The notes beneath the pieces are model-generated. The model saw only the letters and a program-made list of their open reading frames with translations. It had not been told where the DNA came from and searched no databases. From assembly GCA_014529385.2 (NCBI GenBank), contig CM043960.1, positions 75,973,910 to 76,035,909 on the forward strand: a stretch of DNA of 62,000 bases. The letters run 5' to 3'. This document shows positions 12,674-23,404 of this stretch, piece after piece. Made by a program: the position numbers and the translations under genes. Within the stretch, counting starts at the first letter, position 1; each line of letters starts with the position of its first letter. The stretch comes from Adiantum capillus-veneris (lineage: Eukaryota; Streptophyta; Polypodiopsida; Polypodiales; Pteridaceae).

Positions 12674-13436
12674 ATGGTTGACAACAACACAAATGTGTTC
12701 ACGATGTTTGTTGATGAGGATAAATTGGATAGGGAAAACTACCCAAAGTGGGCTTACATGATGCAATATGTTCTTGTGTCAAAGGGCTTTTGGAATGTTG
12801 TGCAGGGCATTGATGAACATCCACCTTCTGTGGATGTAGGCTCTATTGAGGATGTTGCAGGTTTTGGTGGCAGGACTATTGCTGTTAGAGTTGTCTATGA
12901 TTGAGCAGTCTTGTTGCACAAGCTCATTCATTGATTGCATTATCTGTGAAGCGCACTATTACTCCTCACATTCGTTCAGCTAAATCACATTCATTGACTA
13001 AGCAGTCTTGTTGCGCAAGCTCATTCATTGATTGTGTTATCTATGAAGCACACTATTACTCCTCACATTCGTTCAGCTAAATCAGAAAAACAAGCTTGGG
13101 ATATTCTGGTTGGTGTTTATGCAAGTTGCAATGATGCTAAAATTGCATTGCTAAGTAAAGAGTTGGAGTCGAAGATCATTCATGAGGAAGATGACATGGA
13201 CAATTTTCCTACTGGTATCAAGGATATTAACGAGCAACTCATTTTTGCTGCAAGCAAAATTATTTCTGACAGTTCACTTGTGCAGACTGTTCTCAATGCA
13301 TTACCAAATTTTTATCAGACTTTTGCTAGTACTTGGGAGACTTATGACCCAAGGAAATCCCGATGTTGTCAATTTTGATGCATTATACATGTTTTTGTTG
13401 CAAGAGTCACTTTCAAGAAAGAACAGGGCTAAATAG
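12674..13436 (+). pseudogene. copia-type Gag, interrupted (left copy)
   Basis: The ATG at 12674 starts a frame with the typical copia Gag opening (DEDKLDRENYPKWAYMMQYV) that stops at 12904. A second block (13028-13378) carries KQAWDILVGVYASC and the helical middle of UBN2-type Gag. The end, FDALYMFLLQESLSRK, is in another frame, up to 13436. A tandem duplication of about 97 bp (12904-12988 copied at 13001-13085) breaks the frame between the first two blocks. No zinc knuckle is visible. The same lesions exist in the mirror copy. Confidence 0.8.
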
Positions 13437-13696
13437 TGTGCAATTGAACAATCTTTTATTGCTTCTTAAAGAAAAGGTGGTTCTTGTGAGAAGTTGAAGC
13501 TTCCTGCAAAGCTTTGGGCTTACTCCCCTTTGTGTTGATCATGTCCTTAGGGCATGGCACTCCCCTATACAATATGTGTCAGCTCTCATTCACAACATCA
13601 CTCCCAGGGGGGCTTTGTTACCATACATATGTGGTAGTGATGTGTGTGACCACACTTAGACCGCCGTGGCTTTTTTTTTGCCTCACTAGGAGGTGT

Positions 13697-13697
13697 T

Positions 13698-13731
<34 letters not shown>
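13697..13731. repeat. poly-C tract in LTR (left copy)
   Basis: A C homopolymer of about 35 bp inside the second LTR of the gag-only element. The mirror G tract near 26568-26595 is shorter. Confidence 0.9.
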
Positions 13732-13732
<1 letters not shown>

Positions 13733-14201
13733 TGCATTATATATACACCGGGCTAACTTATCTCTTCATTTGTGTACTAAGTAATATACTCTCTGTTGTG
13801 TGCCTTGAGCTTCTTCATCTTCTCCAAGAAATGTGTGTTTCCCGACAACCCTATTTCCAACATCAAGTACATATACAAAGCATTCAAGAGTGTGAAAGAA
13901 CTATCATGTGTAGTAGTAAGCACAATATTTCCAATCCCCTTAACATGATGAGGCATTGTTGACACATGATAGAATTTTTGTTCTACATCATAAATCCACA
14001 AAATGTCTTCAACCCTCTTTGCAACAAGAAGATATTGCATCATGTATGCCCAAAGTGAGTAGTTGTCCCAATCTAGTTTTTCCACAAAGGATAGCATCAA
14101 AAAATGTCATTGTTGTCAACCATGACTGGTGACTACACGTGATGCAAAAGCTTAATGTATTTAGGAAAAACTATAAAAACACACAATAGACTAAAGCATG
14201 C

Positions 14202-14237
14202 TTTTGTGTGTGTGTGTGTGTGTGTGTGGGGGGGGGT

Positions 14238-14268
<31 letters not shown>

Positions 14269-14272
14269 GGAG
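14202..14272. repeat. (TG)n followed by poly-G (left copy)
   Basis: A TG dinucleotide run passes into a G tract with isolated T bases. It lies in the leader of the decayed copia element. The mirror at 26028-26094 is poly-C followed by (CA)n with fewer interruptions. Confidence 0.9.
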
Positions 14273-14509
14273 GGCATGTCAAAAACTTGCACAAAAGGAC
14301 TAAATTAATATTGCATGAGCAATATTGCCAATAATGGAAACAAAGGCCAAAATGATTCTGAATCAAAATTTTGATTATACCAAGCTCAAATATCTTAGCC
14401 AAACAGTATGTGGCCCTGTGATAGCTCATAAAAATTTGACTCAATCTAAGGAAGCTCGATAGATGTTGATGATGTTGCCTAGGATGCCAAAGCCTACTCC
14501 GATACCAAT

Positions 14510-14741
14510 TGTTGGATATATGGCTTCTTCATGCATGCAAAGATGGAAAAAGAGGAAAGAAAAGCTCAAGAGTGCAAACAAAGGAAGTAGTGTTATTGAG
14601 TGTGATGATAAAAAGATAAGACTTGCCCTAAAGTAGTGGGCATAAATAGAAGCCAAGGAGTCAAAATTTCCTAGAGAGGGAAAAAGGTGCCCCAATGGTC
14701 CTTAATGCATATCTACACATCGATACCATAATGTGGTAATA
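14510..14741 (-). repeat. copia LTR of the decayed element (left copy)
   Basis: In element orientation the LTR ends in CCAACA and is followed by the PBS-like TTGGTATCGGAGTAGG. The start is mutated from the expected TGTTACC to TATTACC. It is similar in layout to the LTR of the inserted gag-only element, so the two are related families. Confidence 0.7.
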
Positions 14742-16500
14742 GTTAAGGATTTTCAATAGAAATTTTGCACAATGCGTGATACTATCGTATTGGAAATAGA
14801 AGCTTGCTATAGCAATACCAATCCACTGTCTACTATAGCTAGAGACTCAACTTTGGCATACTCTCCCATTAGAATTGTATTGCTTTCTTCACCCTCGTAG
14901 TAGTCTCCCACCTTCTTCACTAGAACAAGTTTTATAGTTTTACTAGAGACTGTTCTTGTTTAAACTCCTCTACGTGCTCTTGCCGTAGACCTTTGATCTC
15001 CATTTTCTCTAGGCTTTTATAAAGATCACTCCATAGGTTAGGTATAAGCTGTAGCAGTTCACCTAGCATTCACATGCATCAAATAGGTGTGGACATTATA
15101 GAATGCCAACTACCAAAACCCAAAGATTCTTTGACTTAATGCATCTTTATGGTTTTGAAAAGTAATGATTGTTCCTCATGTTCACCTATACATGAAGGTA
15201 GAGTTTGAAATGTGTTTGCTTTTGAGTCACTAGACTTCTCTAATTTTCAATATCTAAGCAATGATTGCATATCTATCTCCATGGGTGGATGATCTAAACA
15301 CAACTCATCAATAAAGGAGATCCTATGGTCTGATTTCAATCATTTGTATCTCTAACAACATCCCCAAAGCGGTTAGGCCAGCCTTCCACCACAAGCATGC
15401 AACTAGGCTCGAATGCCACTCCAAGCATTGAGGTAGACTTCTTTGTGAAGAATTCAAAATTGTGAATGCAAATGGGTTTTCGTGTACCAGGCATGTGATG
15501 AGATTTTTTGTGAACATGGCTTGTGCACGCTAGCAATTTTTTCATATCTCTGGTATGTTTTTCTCTCTACATTGTTGGGGGTATTCTCATGCTTTTAGGT
15601 TTCAAAGGATGTAGTAGGGGCAGACATCATATGGTTTTATGCCCAACATGACTTGAATCTATGCATTTTAGAATCAAACACCAGATCTCAGGTGCCTAAT
15701 GCTTATAATGTAAATCTCAAAATTGTTAGGAGGTATACACCCAATATTTTTTTTTTTAGCATTGTTATATGCATCATGCATGGCCCATTCTTCTAAAACT
15801 TTAATGCATGTAATGGTTTCTTGTGCATGTGATGACCTAAGCATGTTTATTGTATGTTGTAGGGAAAGACGCATTGGTATCCTTCGTATGTGCCATTTGA
15901 AAGGAAATCATAATGTTTCATAACAAAGGTGAAAGCAAATGAAGTGTACATCCTTTTTTATTTTGGTGTGGACGCACAAGCATTGGGCGAGCCAAACTTC
16001 AACATAATGAATGGCAAAAGTATTTTGAGAACGTTCTAAGAAGGAGTAGTAAAGTCAAATGTAGAGCTGTGAGGATAGATTTTTGGCCCAGTTTCTACCC
16101 ATTGTTCATGTTTGTTTACCAGGAACCTCCAAGCAATTATGGTATGGAGGTAACCAAAGCACTTTCCACAAGAGGTTTTTTTCAGGGAATTTAAAAGGGG
16201 CAAGTAAAGGATTTATTAGTTGAGGACATGATTTTTGGTATGGATGCATCAAAGGTACACAAAATTTATTAAAAAAATAGATGGGTTATTTTTTATGAGT
16301 CTTCTTTAGGACATATATCTAGGTCAAAACTGGGTCTTAAGATTGAGGGATTGGAGGTAGAACAAGAGAAAGGTCCAAAAAATCCAATGTTGAGATTGCA
16401 AAATGTGAAGAAGAACATATGCTTTAGAATAGGTATGTTACAAATGCATCAGGCGACTAAAGCAAAACATGGTATTGTGCTATTGCAATACAGTTAGTTT
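14742..16500. other. unidentified ORF-rich block (left copy)
   Basis: Several short open stretches recur identically or nearly so in the mirror arm (15323-15545, 15560-15900 and 15940-16200). The plus strand near 15990-16200 reads NEWQKYFENVLRRSSKVKC and then a Pro/aromatic-rich segment (QEPPSNYG). I recognise no family. It could be a captured host-gene fragment or an accessory ORF of a retroelement. Confidence 0.4.
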
Positions 16501-16542
16501 GCACAAGGCAAAAATACGTCGAGAGAAGGTGCACAGCTCCTA

Positions 16543-16776
16543 GTGGACAATTTGAGATGTAAATTCCAAGATGCAGAGGCTAAGTTACAAGAGTCCAAGA
16601 AAGGCCCATATGCACAAGTTGCAGAGAAATTGTGGAAAAAATTTGACAGTCTGACTCTCATCATCCAGACATTGGTAGGGGTTGTTGTGGACAATGTACC
16701 CAATGGTGTTAGGTTTGTGGCTCTAGAGAAGCCTGAGTTGGTGCAAGAAAGAGAAGTGCTATGCGTGCACAACTAG
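16543..16776 (+). pseudogene. unidentified ORF with coiled-coil-like start (left copy)
   Basis: The 77-residue frame begins MDNLRCKFQDAEAKLQESKK and continues with LTLIIQTLVGVVVDNVPNG. The first part is charged and heptad-like, the second hydrophobic. Frame blocks upstream to about 15990 may belong to it, separated by stops. A diverged second copy lies at 17887-18250 on the same strand. The function is unknown. Confidence 0.45.
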
Positions 16777-17209
16777 ACTTTGTCAAAAGCATGCAAGCCA
16801 AAGGGAGTAGAGTTTTGTTATGAGTGCCTACACCAATTTGTTTCATTTTGATATGGGCTCCTTAGATTCGCATAGCAGTCTTAGTGCTTATGAAATGGTT
16901 ATGTACAATGAGGATGGTTTTGACATGTTTGTGCTACCTTGTGTTGATGTAATTTTTCTCAGTAGCTTCAAGCAAGGAAATGTGTGTGGCTATGGGATGC
17001 AAGCAAACCATATCACCTGTTTTATGTAGTCTTTGGTGATTCTTGGTCATACTAGTTCCTTGAGCTATGGATTGGAGTCAAGAACTACGTCAACACGTGC
17101 TAATAAATAGTGCTACAAAAACCACCATAAATTCTTGTATGCATTCTAACTCTATGCCTATAAGCCTTGATGTTCATTAACTTTTTCTCATTTTGGGTAC
17201 CTGGCTATA
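16777..17209. other. 3' continuation of the unidentified ORF block (left copy)
   Basis: Includes the end of the direct-repeat unit (to about 16900) and a 69-codon frame at 16820-17029 that is identical in the mirror arm but has no recognisable domain. Confidence 0.35.
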
Positions 17210-17880
17210 TGTTGACACGATGAGAAGATGTATGTGTGAAGAGTGAGTGCATAGATGCTAAATGCTCGGCGTGCTGTGCAAGGAAGGAGAATGCAAGAGT
17301 TTGGGGAGCACTCAGTGAGGATTAAAATGCCTCACTACTCCTCATTGATTCATATTACCAATGAATAGATAAGGTTAGTACGGTCAATGTGATGGATGTT
17401 TGGCCAGTTGGCCTAAACCCTAACAATCTCCTACTTGAAGGCCAACGTGCCCCAAGTGGCTATAGGTGTAAGTCTGGAAATTTGTATATCCATGAAGAAA
17501 TCATGTGGTTTCACCCCATACCCATCATCTCCATGCAATGTGTAAACCGCTTAGAGGGTAGGCTCTTCATGATAGCATCTGCAAGGTTGTCATCTGTATG
17601 AACCTTGACTAGCTCAATGCGCCTTTTAGAAAATGTGTCCCATATCACATGATAACAAACTTCTATGTTTTTCAACTTGGAGTGAAGCACAGGGCTCTTT
17701 GCTAATGCAATCACACTCTGAATATCACAATGCAACATGGGAGTCTAAGTAATGTCAAGATCTCTCGGTAGGTGAGCTAACCACACAGCTTCCTTGCTAG
17801 CATCGAAAGCTTCCACATACTCTACCTCTATGGTGGAAGATGATGTACAGTTCAGCAGACATGATCTCCATTTCTTTGAG
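17210..17880 (-). pseudogene. copia 3' end: RNase H tail and LTR (left copy)
   Basis: Minus-strand counterpart of 22432-23095. The RNase H tail (EVEYVEAFDASKEAVWLAHL, then LHCDIQSVIALAKSPVLHSK) is encoded from about 17870 down to 17511. The LTR (TGTTAGGG to GTCAACA in element orientation) occupies 17425 down to 17210. The rest of the element is absent. Confidence 0.8.
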
Positions 17881-17886
17881 AGAGGT

Positions 17887-18250
17887 GCACAACTCCTAGT
17901 GGACAGTCTGAGATGAAAATTCCAAGATGCAGAGGCTAAGTTACAAGAGGCCGAGAAAGGCCCAGATGCAGAGAGATTGTAGGTATTTAGGAACAAAGTT
18001 GAAAATTTGACTCTCATCATCCTGACATTGGTAGGGTGGTTGTGGATAGTGTACCCAATGGTGTTAGGTATGTGGCTCTAGAGCATCTTGAATTGGTTCA
18101 AGAAAGAGAAGAGCTATGCGTGCACAACTGACTTTGTCAAAAGCATGCAATCCAAAAGGAGTAGAGTTTTGTTATGTGTGCCTATACCAAAAATTTGCAT
18201 GTCAATATGAGCTACTTAGATTTTTGTAGCATTTGTAGTGCTTATGGATT
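17887..18250 (+). repeat. second copy of the unidentified ORF segment (left copy)
   Basis: A diverged direct repeat of about 16525-16900. Both contain CCAAGATGCAGAGGCTAAG and TCAAAAGCATGCAA. The two copies flank the copia 3' end. Confidence 0.75.
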
Positions 18251-18259
18251 GGTTTTTTG

Positions 18260-19443
18260 TCTTGTGAATATCTTCTAGTATAATTTGTATATAATGATAG
18301 CCACTTTTAAGGTCTATTATACTAAAGTAGGTATATCCTTGTAGCTTATCAAACAACAAATCCTCAATCCTTGGGATTGGAAATTTGTTCTTCATTGTCA
18401 TCTTGTTTAATGCACAATAGTCTACACACATTCTATATGTACCATCCTTTTTGTGCACTAATAAGACAGGAGAACAAAATGGTTAAGAGCTACATAATAC
18501 CATTCCTTTTTTGTAAAAGTTCTTTAACTTGTGGCATATCTCCTCTTGTTGAGCTAGTGAGACTCGATAAGGAGGCTTGTTAGGAAATATTATTGGTATG
18601 AGGTCAATCATATGGTCTTCATCTCCCCTTTTAGGAGGTAACTCTCATGGGATGTCATTGATAAAAAAGATTAGAGTGTTCATTTAGAAATGAATGGAAA
18701 TCACTTTCTACTTTTAATGCACCATTAGAAGAGTCAACATTAATTTTAGGAACATCCTTAACAAATATCATGTAAGCAAAAATAGAAATCTTTTTTGTTT
18801 TTCAAAGGAGTCATGAGATAAAATGGGAATAGTGTGCCCCTTTCATTGACTCACAGAGTTATGTCTCTACCCTTGTGTTTGAAATGCTACCAACCCTCTA
18901 GAAATTTTATGGAAGCAGCCATACGATCAAACCATGGTGCTCCAAGCAACAGATCCTCATTCTTGAGTGGAGACATGAGAAAATCCTCTTTGTCCACATA
19001 CCCTGGAACATGACGCCTTAACTTCCAATCAAAGACGTGACTGGAGTCTCTTGGCCTTCAAAGGGTCCTTCAACAGCATGTGTTTGTCCCATCTCATGAG
19101 CATGTATCCCTAGCTTTAATGCTAATCTCTCACCTTTCCCCATGCATAACATAAGGGACTTCTAGGTGGAAGACCACCCTCTTCTTGAACGAATACTTTT
19201 GCAGTTCTAGGAGGTTCCTTCTTTGGATGCTTTTGAGGGCATGTGCGGTAAGAATGACCTTGTTCACCACATTTAAAACATCTATTATCCTTATAATAAT
19301 GCTCTATATCTTCAAGAGATAATCAATTCTTACCTTGGTAGCCAATTTGTCTTTAGGCTTCCCAGTTTTAGTGGGAACATTTTGATTTGACTCTCATCCT
19401 TTCTCCTACGGCTTGTCTCTCCTATTCTTTGGCTCTGATACCA
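18260..19443 (-). pseudogene. inner gypsy element remnant (left copy)
   Basis: Counterpart of 20859-22034. From high to low coordinates it has a PBS (GCTCTGATACCA at 19432-19443, the complement of TGGTATCAGAGC), a CCHC knuckle near 19270, a protease-like block and the N-terminal half of RT ending near 18260. The left copy carries an extra codon before the FDKLQG motif of RT, and differs from the right in several short indels and substitutions. Confidence 0.85.
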
Positions 19444-19445
19444 AC

Positions 19446-20132
19446 ATCAAAGAATTGGAATTAAGGTGCCATGGAAATTAAAGATTAACTAGAGTAATCA
19501 ATCAATTGTGTAGCATTGAGAATATTTGAGCATGACAATTGCAGAGCATGCATTAACTTAGATTCAATCACACATACACACATGTACCAAAACTGGAAGA
19601 AAAAGAGAGAGAATAATTTGACACCAATTGAGGGCCAGACTTTTTGGATCCAACCCCCCCTCTAAAAGGACTTTGTATTTATAAATTATTCTTCTTCGGA
19701 AGAGATTTTGATCAATACTACTGACTAATTGAACTTTTAATCACACAAGTCGAAGAGATGAAAGCTCTAAAATTTGGCAGAGTTTGCCATTACACTTTTC
19801 ACGTAAAACGCCTCATTGAACTCGATCCCAAGGCCCTAAACACCTCACGGCGGGGGATAGGATCTATGAGAATTAAGCAAGAATTAGGTTGGACACAAGA
19901 TATGTAAGAAGTAGTAACCAATAAGTATATTTGTATAAACTTGAGCATCCAAAGCTATAGACTTGTGGTGTGTGGGAGAGAGAGAGAGAGGTAGAGAGAG
20001 ATAGAGAGGATGAGAGAGAGAGAGAAGTGCATGGAGAGCTCTTTGGATGAGGATTGCATGAGCTTTATGAAACAGGAAGACAGCAGTTTAAAGCTCTCTC
20101 ACAAGCCTGCAGAAAAACAAAAAAAAACTCCC
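19446..20132 (-). repeat. partial gypsy LTR adjoining the palindrome axis (left copy)
   Basis: Mirror of 20167-20857. It includes an interrupted GA tract at about 19977-20022 where the right arm has a clean CT run. The LTR is cut by the axis. Confidence 0.75.
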
Positions 20133-20166
20133 TTGTAGTAGTAGTTTTTTTGATTTGAGAATAGGA
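20133..20166. other. 34-bp spacer at the palindrome axis
   Basis: Unpaired sequence between CTCCC (20128-20132) and GGGAG (20167-20171). It includes GTAGTAGTAG and a T7 run. It does not resemble the SMRTbell hairpin adapter as I know it. Confidence 0.9.
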
Positions 20167-20273
20167 GGGAGTTTTTTTTGTTTTTCTGCAGGGTTGTGAG
20201 AGAGCAGGGAAACTGCTGTCTTCCTGTCTCATAAAGCTCCATGCAATCCTCATCCAAAAGAAGCTCTCCATGC

Positions 20274-20328
<55 letters not shown>

Positions 20329-20857
20329 ACACACACAAGTCTATAGCTATGGATGCTCAAGTTTATACAAATATACTATATAGGTTACTACTTCTTACAT
20401 ATCTTGTGTCCAACCTAATTCTTGCTTAATTCTCATAGATCCTATCCCCCGCCGTGAGGTGTTTAGGGCCTTGGGATCGAGTTCAATGAGGCGTTTTACG
20501 TGAAAAGTGTAATGGCAAACTCTGCCAAATTTTAGAGCTTTCATCTCTTCGACTTGTGTGATTAAAAGTTCAATTAGTCAGTAGTATTGATCAAAATCTC
20601 TTCCGAAGAAGAATAATTTATAAATACAAAGTCCTTTTAGAGGGGGGGTTGGATCCAAAAAGTCTGGCCCTCAATTGGTGTCAAATTATTCTCTCTCTTT
20701 TTCTTCCAGTTTTGGTACATGTGTGTATGTGTGATTGAATCTAAGTTAATGCATGCTCTGCAATTGTCATGCTCAAATATTCTCAATGCTACACAATTGA
20801 TTGATTACTCTAGTTAATCTTTAATTTCCATGGCACCTTAATTCCAATTCTTTGATG
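20167..20857 (+). repeat. partial gypsy LTR beginning at the axis (right copy)
   Basis: About 690 bp align with the inner half of the full LTR at 36288-37779 (read on the minus strand): the pyrimidine tract, then GTGAGGTGTTTAGGGCCTTG, then GCCCTCAATTGGTGTCAAAT, just before the PBS. The 5' half of the LTR is missing because the axis cuts it. A typical LTR of this family here is about 1.49 kb. Confidence 0.75.
20277..20327. repeat. (CT)n tract in gypsy LTR (right copy)
   Basis: An uninterrupted CT run of about 50 bp followed by CACACACA. The left arm counterpart is broken by A and T bases. Confidence 0.95.
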
Positions 20858-20858
20858 T

Positions 20859-20870
20859 TGGTATCAGAGC
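20859..20870 (+). promoter_or_regulatory. gypsy primer-binding site (right copy)
   Basis: TGGTATCAGAGC, an exact match to the initiator-tRNA-Met PBS, next to the LTR end. Confidence 0.85.
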
Positions 20871-22034
20871 CAAAGAATAGGAGAGACAAGCCGTAGGAGA
20901 AAGGATGAGAGTCAAATCAAAATGTTCCCACTAAAACTGGGAAGCCTAAAGACAAATTGGCTACCAAGGTAAGAATTGATTATCTCTTGAAGATATAGAG
21001 CATTATTATAAGGATAATAGATGTTTTAAATGTGGTGAACAAGGTCATTCTTACCGCACATGCCCTCAAAAGCATCCAAAGAAGGAACCTCCTAGAACTG
21101 CAAAAGTATTCGTTCAAGAAGAGGGTGGTCTTCCACCTAGAAGTCCCTTATGTTATGATGATGGTGGAAAGGTGAGAGATTAGCATTAAAGCTAGGGATA
21201 CATGCTCATGAGATGGGACAAACACATGCTGTTGAAGGACCCTTTGAAGGCCAAGAGACTCCAGTCACGTCTTTGATTGGAAGTTAAGGCGTCATGTTCC
21301 AGGGTATGTGGACAAAGAGGATTTTCTCATGTCTCCACTCAAGAATGAGGATCTGTTGCTTGGAGCACCATGGTTTGATCGTATGGCTGCTTCCATAAAA
21401 TTTCTAGAGAGGTTGGTAGCATTTCAACACAAGGGTAGAGACATAACTCTGTGAGTCAATGAAAAGGGGCACACTATTCCCATTTTATCTCATGACTCCT
21501 TTGAAAAACAAAAAAGATTTCTATTTTTGCTTACATGATATTTGTTAAGGATGTTCCTAAAATTAATGTTGACTCTTCTAATGGTGCATTAAAAGTAGAA
21601 AGTGATTTCCATTCATTTCTAAATGAACACTCTAATCTTTTTATCAATGACATCCCATGAGAGTTACCTCCTAAAAGGGGAGATGAAGACCATATGATTG
21701 ACCTCATACCAATAATATTTCCTAACAAGCCTCCTTATCGAGTCTCACTAGCTCAACAAGAGGAGATATGCCACAAGTTAAAGAACTTTTACAAAAAGGA
21801 ATGGTATTATGTAGCTCTTCACCATTTTGTTCTCCTGTCTTATTAGTGCACAAAAAGGATGGTACATATAGAATGTGTGTAGACTATTGTGCATTAAACA
21901 AGATGACAATGAAGAACAAATTTCCAATCCCAAGGATTGAGGATTTGTTTGATAAGCTACAAGGATATACCTACTTTAGTATAATAGACCTTAAAAGTGG
22001 CTATCATTATATACAAATTATACTAGAAGATATT
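20871..22034 (+). pseudogene. inner gypsy element remnant: zinc knuckle, protease, RT start
   Basis: The CCHC knuckle CFKCGEQGHSYRTC lies near 21025-21070. A protease-like block follows with stops and frameshifts (YVDKEDFLMSPLKNEDLLLG near 21310-21365). The RT block 21768-22034 has [19 protein letters not shown], then [20 protein letters not shown] and [11 protein letters not shown]. It ends before the FxDD catalytic box, where the sequence switches to copia debris. Most of Gag, the second half of RT, RNase H and integrase are absent. It is a relative of the outer gypsy (shared KEDFxxSPLKxED segment). It cannot be active. Confidence 0.88.
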
Positions 22035-22059
22035 CACAAGACAATAACCAATCCATAAG

Positions 22060-22415
22060 CACTACAAATGCTACAAAAATCTAAGTAGCTCATATTGACA
22101 TGCAAATTTTTGGTATAGGCACACATAACAAAACTCTACTCCTTTTGGATTGCATGCTTTTGACAAAGTCCAGTTGTGCACGCATAGCTCTTCTCTTTCT
22201 TGAACCAATTCAAGATGCTCTAGAGCCACATACCTAACACCATTGGGTACACTATCCACAACCACCCCTACCAATGTCAGGATGATGAGAGTCAAATTTT
22301 CAACTTTGTTCCTAAATACCTACAATCTCTCTGCATCTGGGCCTTTCTCGGCCTCTTGTAACTTAGCCTCTGCATCTTGGAATTTTCATCTCAGACTGTC
22401 CACTAGGAGTTGTGC
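22060..22415 (-). repeat. segment of the unidentified ORF, axis-proximal copy (right)
   Basis: Diverged direct repeat of 23405-23790. The minus-strand frame 22071-22295 reads LTLVGVVVDSVPNGVRYVAL, as in the other copy. Mirror of 17887-18250. Confidence 0.75.
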
Positions 22416-22431
22416 ACCTCCTCTCAAAGAA

Positions 22432-22792
22432 ATGGAGATCATGTCTGCTGAACTGTACATCATCTTCCACCATAGAGGTAGAGTATGTGGAAGCTTTCGA
22501 TGCTAGCAAGGAAGCTGTGTGGTTAGCTCACCTACCGAGAGATCTTGACATTACTTAGACTCCCATGTTGCATTGTGATATTCAGAGTGTGATTGCATTA
22601 GCAAAGAGCCCTGTGCTTCACTCCAAGTTGAAAAACATAGAAGTTTGTTATCATGTGATATGGGACACATTTTCTAAAAGGCGCATTGAGCTAGTCAAGG
22701 TTCATACAGATGACAACCTTGCAGATGCTATCATGAAGAGCCTACCCTCTAAGCGGTTTACACATTGCATGGAGATGATGGGTATGGGGTGA
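22432..22792 (+). pseudogene. copia RNase H C-terminus (right copy)
   Basis: The first block carries the Ser-Thr-x-Glu-x-Glu-Tyr signature of copia RNase H (SSSTIEVEYVEAFDASKEAV), ending at a stop near 22557. The second block (22565-22792) has CDIQSVIALAKSPVLHSKLK and the typical tail VKVHTDDNLADAIMKSLP. In autonomous copia elements this is the end of pol, where RNase H degrades the RNA strand during cDNA synthesis. Everything upstream is missing. A purine-rich run (AGTAGGAGATT) and an LTR follow. Confidence 0.85.
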
Positions 22793-22877
22793 AACCACAT
22801 GATTTCTTCATGGATATACAAATTTCCAGACTTACACCTATAGCCACTTGGGGCACGTTGGCCTTCAAGTAGGAGAT

Positions 22878-23095
22878 TGTTAGGGTTTAGGCCAACTGGC
22901 CAAACATCCATCACATTGACCGTACTAACCTTATCTATTCATTGGTAATATGAATCAATGAGGAGTAGTGAGGCATTTTAATCCTCACTGAGTGCTCCCC
23001 CAAACTCTTGCATTCTCCTTCCTTGCACAGCACGCCGAGCATTTACGCATCTATGCACTCACTCTTCACACATACATCTTCTCATCGTGTCAACA
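22878..23095 (+). repeat. copia 3' LTR (right copy)
   Basis: Starts TGTTAGGG just after a polypurine run and ends GTCAACA, about 218 bp. Both ends follow the TG...CA rule. No partner 5' LTR was found in the arm. Confidence 0.65.
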
Positions 23096-23404
23096 TATAG
23101 CCAGGTACCCAAAATGAGAAAAAGTTAATGAACATCAAGGCTTATAGGCATAGAGTTAGAATGCATACAAGAATTTATGGTGGTTTTTGTAGCACTATTT
23201 ATTAGCACGTGTTGACGTAGTTCTTGACTCCAATCCATAGCTCAAGGAACTAGTATGACCAAGAATCACCAAAGACTACATAAAACAGGTGATATGGTTT
23301 GCTTGCATCCCATAGCCACACACATTTCCTTGCTTGAAGCTACTGAGAAAAATTACATCAACACAAGGTAGCACAAACATGTCAAAACCATCCTCATTGT
23401 ACAT
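23096..23404. other. 3' part of the unidentified ORF block (right copy)
   Basis: Includes part of the minus-strand frame 23276-23485, the mirror of 16820-17029. No known domain. Confidence 0.35.

Larger units (their letters stand above)
12089..13862 (+). mobile_element. gag-only copia-type LTR element (left copy)
   Basis: Two LTRs, 12089-12310 and 13616-13862, both start TGTT and end ACA. The second is longer mainly because of a poly-C tract. They flank a 1.3-kb interior. A PBS-like TTGATATCAGAGCAGG follows the first LTR directly, and a purine tract (AGGGGGGCT) precedes the second. The 5-bp target duplication TCAAG is perfect (12084-12088 and 13863-13867). The interior encodes only Gag, with no protease, integrase or RT. 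This matches the non-autonomous class called TR-GAG, which depends on enzymes from other elements. It sits in the decayed copia element in the opposite orientation. Confidence 0.88.
11268..14509 (-). pseudogene. decayed copia element, split by an insertion (left copy)
   Basis: On the minus strand, from high to low coordinates: a gag N-terminus (DWDNYSLWAYMMQYLLVAK, about 14030-14085); a stretch resembling the copia protease-to-GAG-pre-integrase junction (NALYMYL near 13880); then, past the inserted element, KNLWHVSPLAKTDLVVKF (about 12012-12065); and the integrase start FVNLIDDYSRYAWVYLL (near 11575-11630). Stops and frameshifts separate these blocks, and no RT or RNase H follows. Its 5' LTR is at 14510-14741. 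Confidence 0.75.
4470..20132 (+). repeat. left arm of giant inverted repeat
   Basis: The whole arm is the reverse complement of 20167-35835. Matching landmarks have coordinate sums between 40292 and 40309 along the full length: for example 4862-5266 with 35043-35447, 10143-10379 with 29913-30149, 12674-12904 with 27391-27621, and 16543-16776 with 23529-23762. The small drift in the sum means only short indels separate the arms. Similarity fades between about 4470 and 4565 inside the gag start of the outer gypsy element. Differences in the gypsy part are mostly one-base changes in homopolymers. Near the axis some substitutions also occur. Confidence 0.97.

Noticed and set aside
20133-20166. 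Spacer as an unremoved sequencing hairpin adapter
   Set aside because: It does not match the adapter sequence I know, apart from a general richness in T and G. A fold-back artefact without adapter remains possible.
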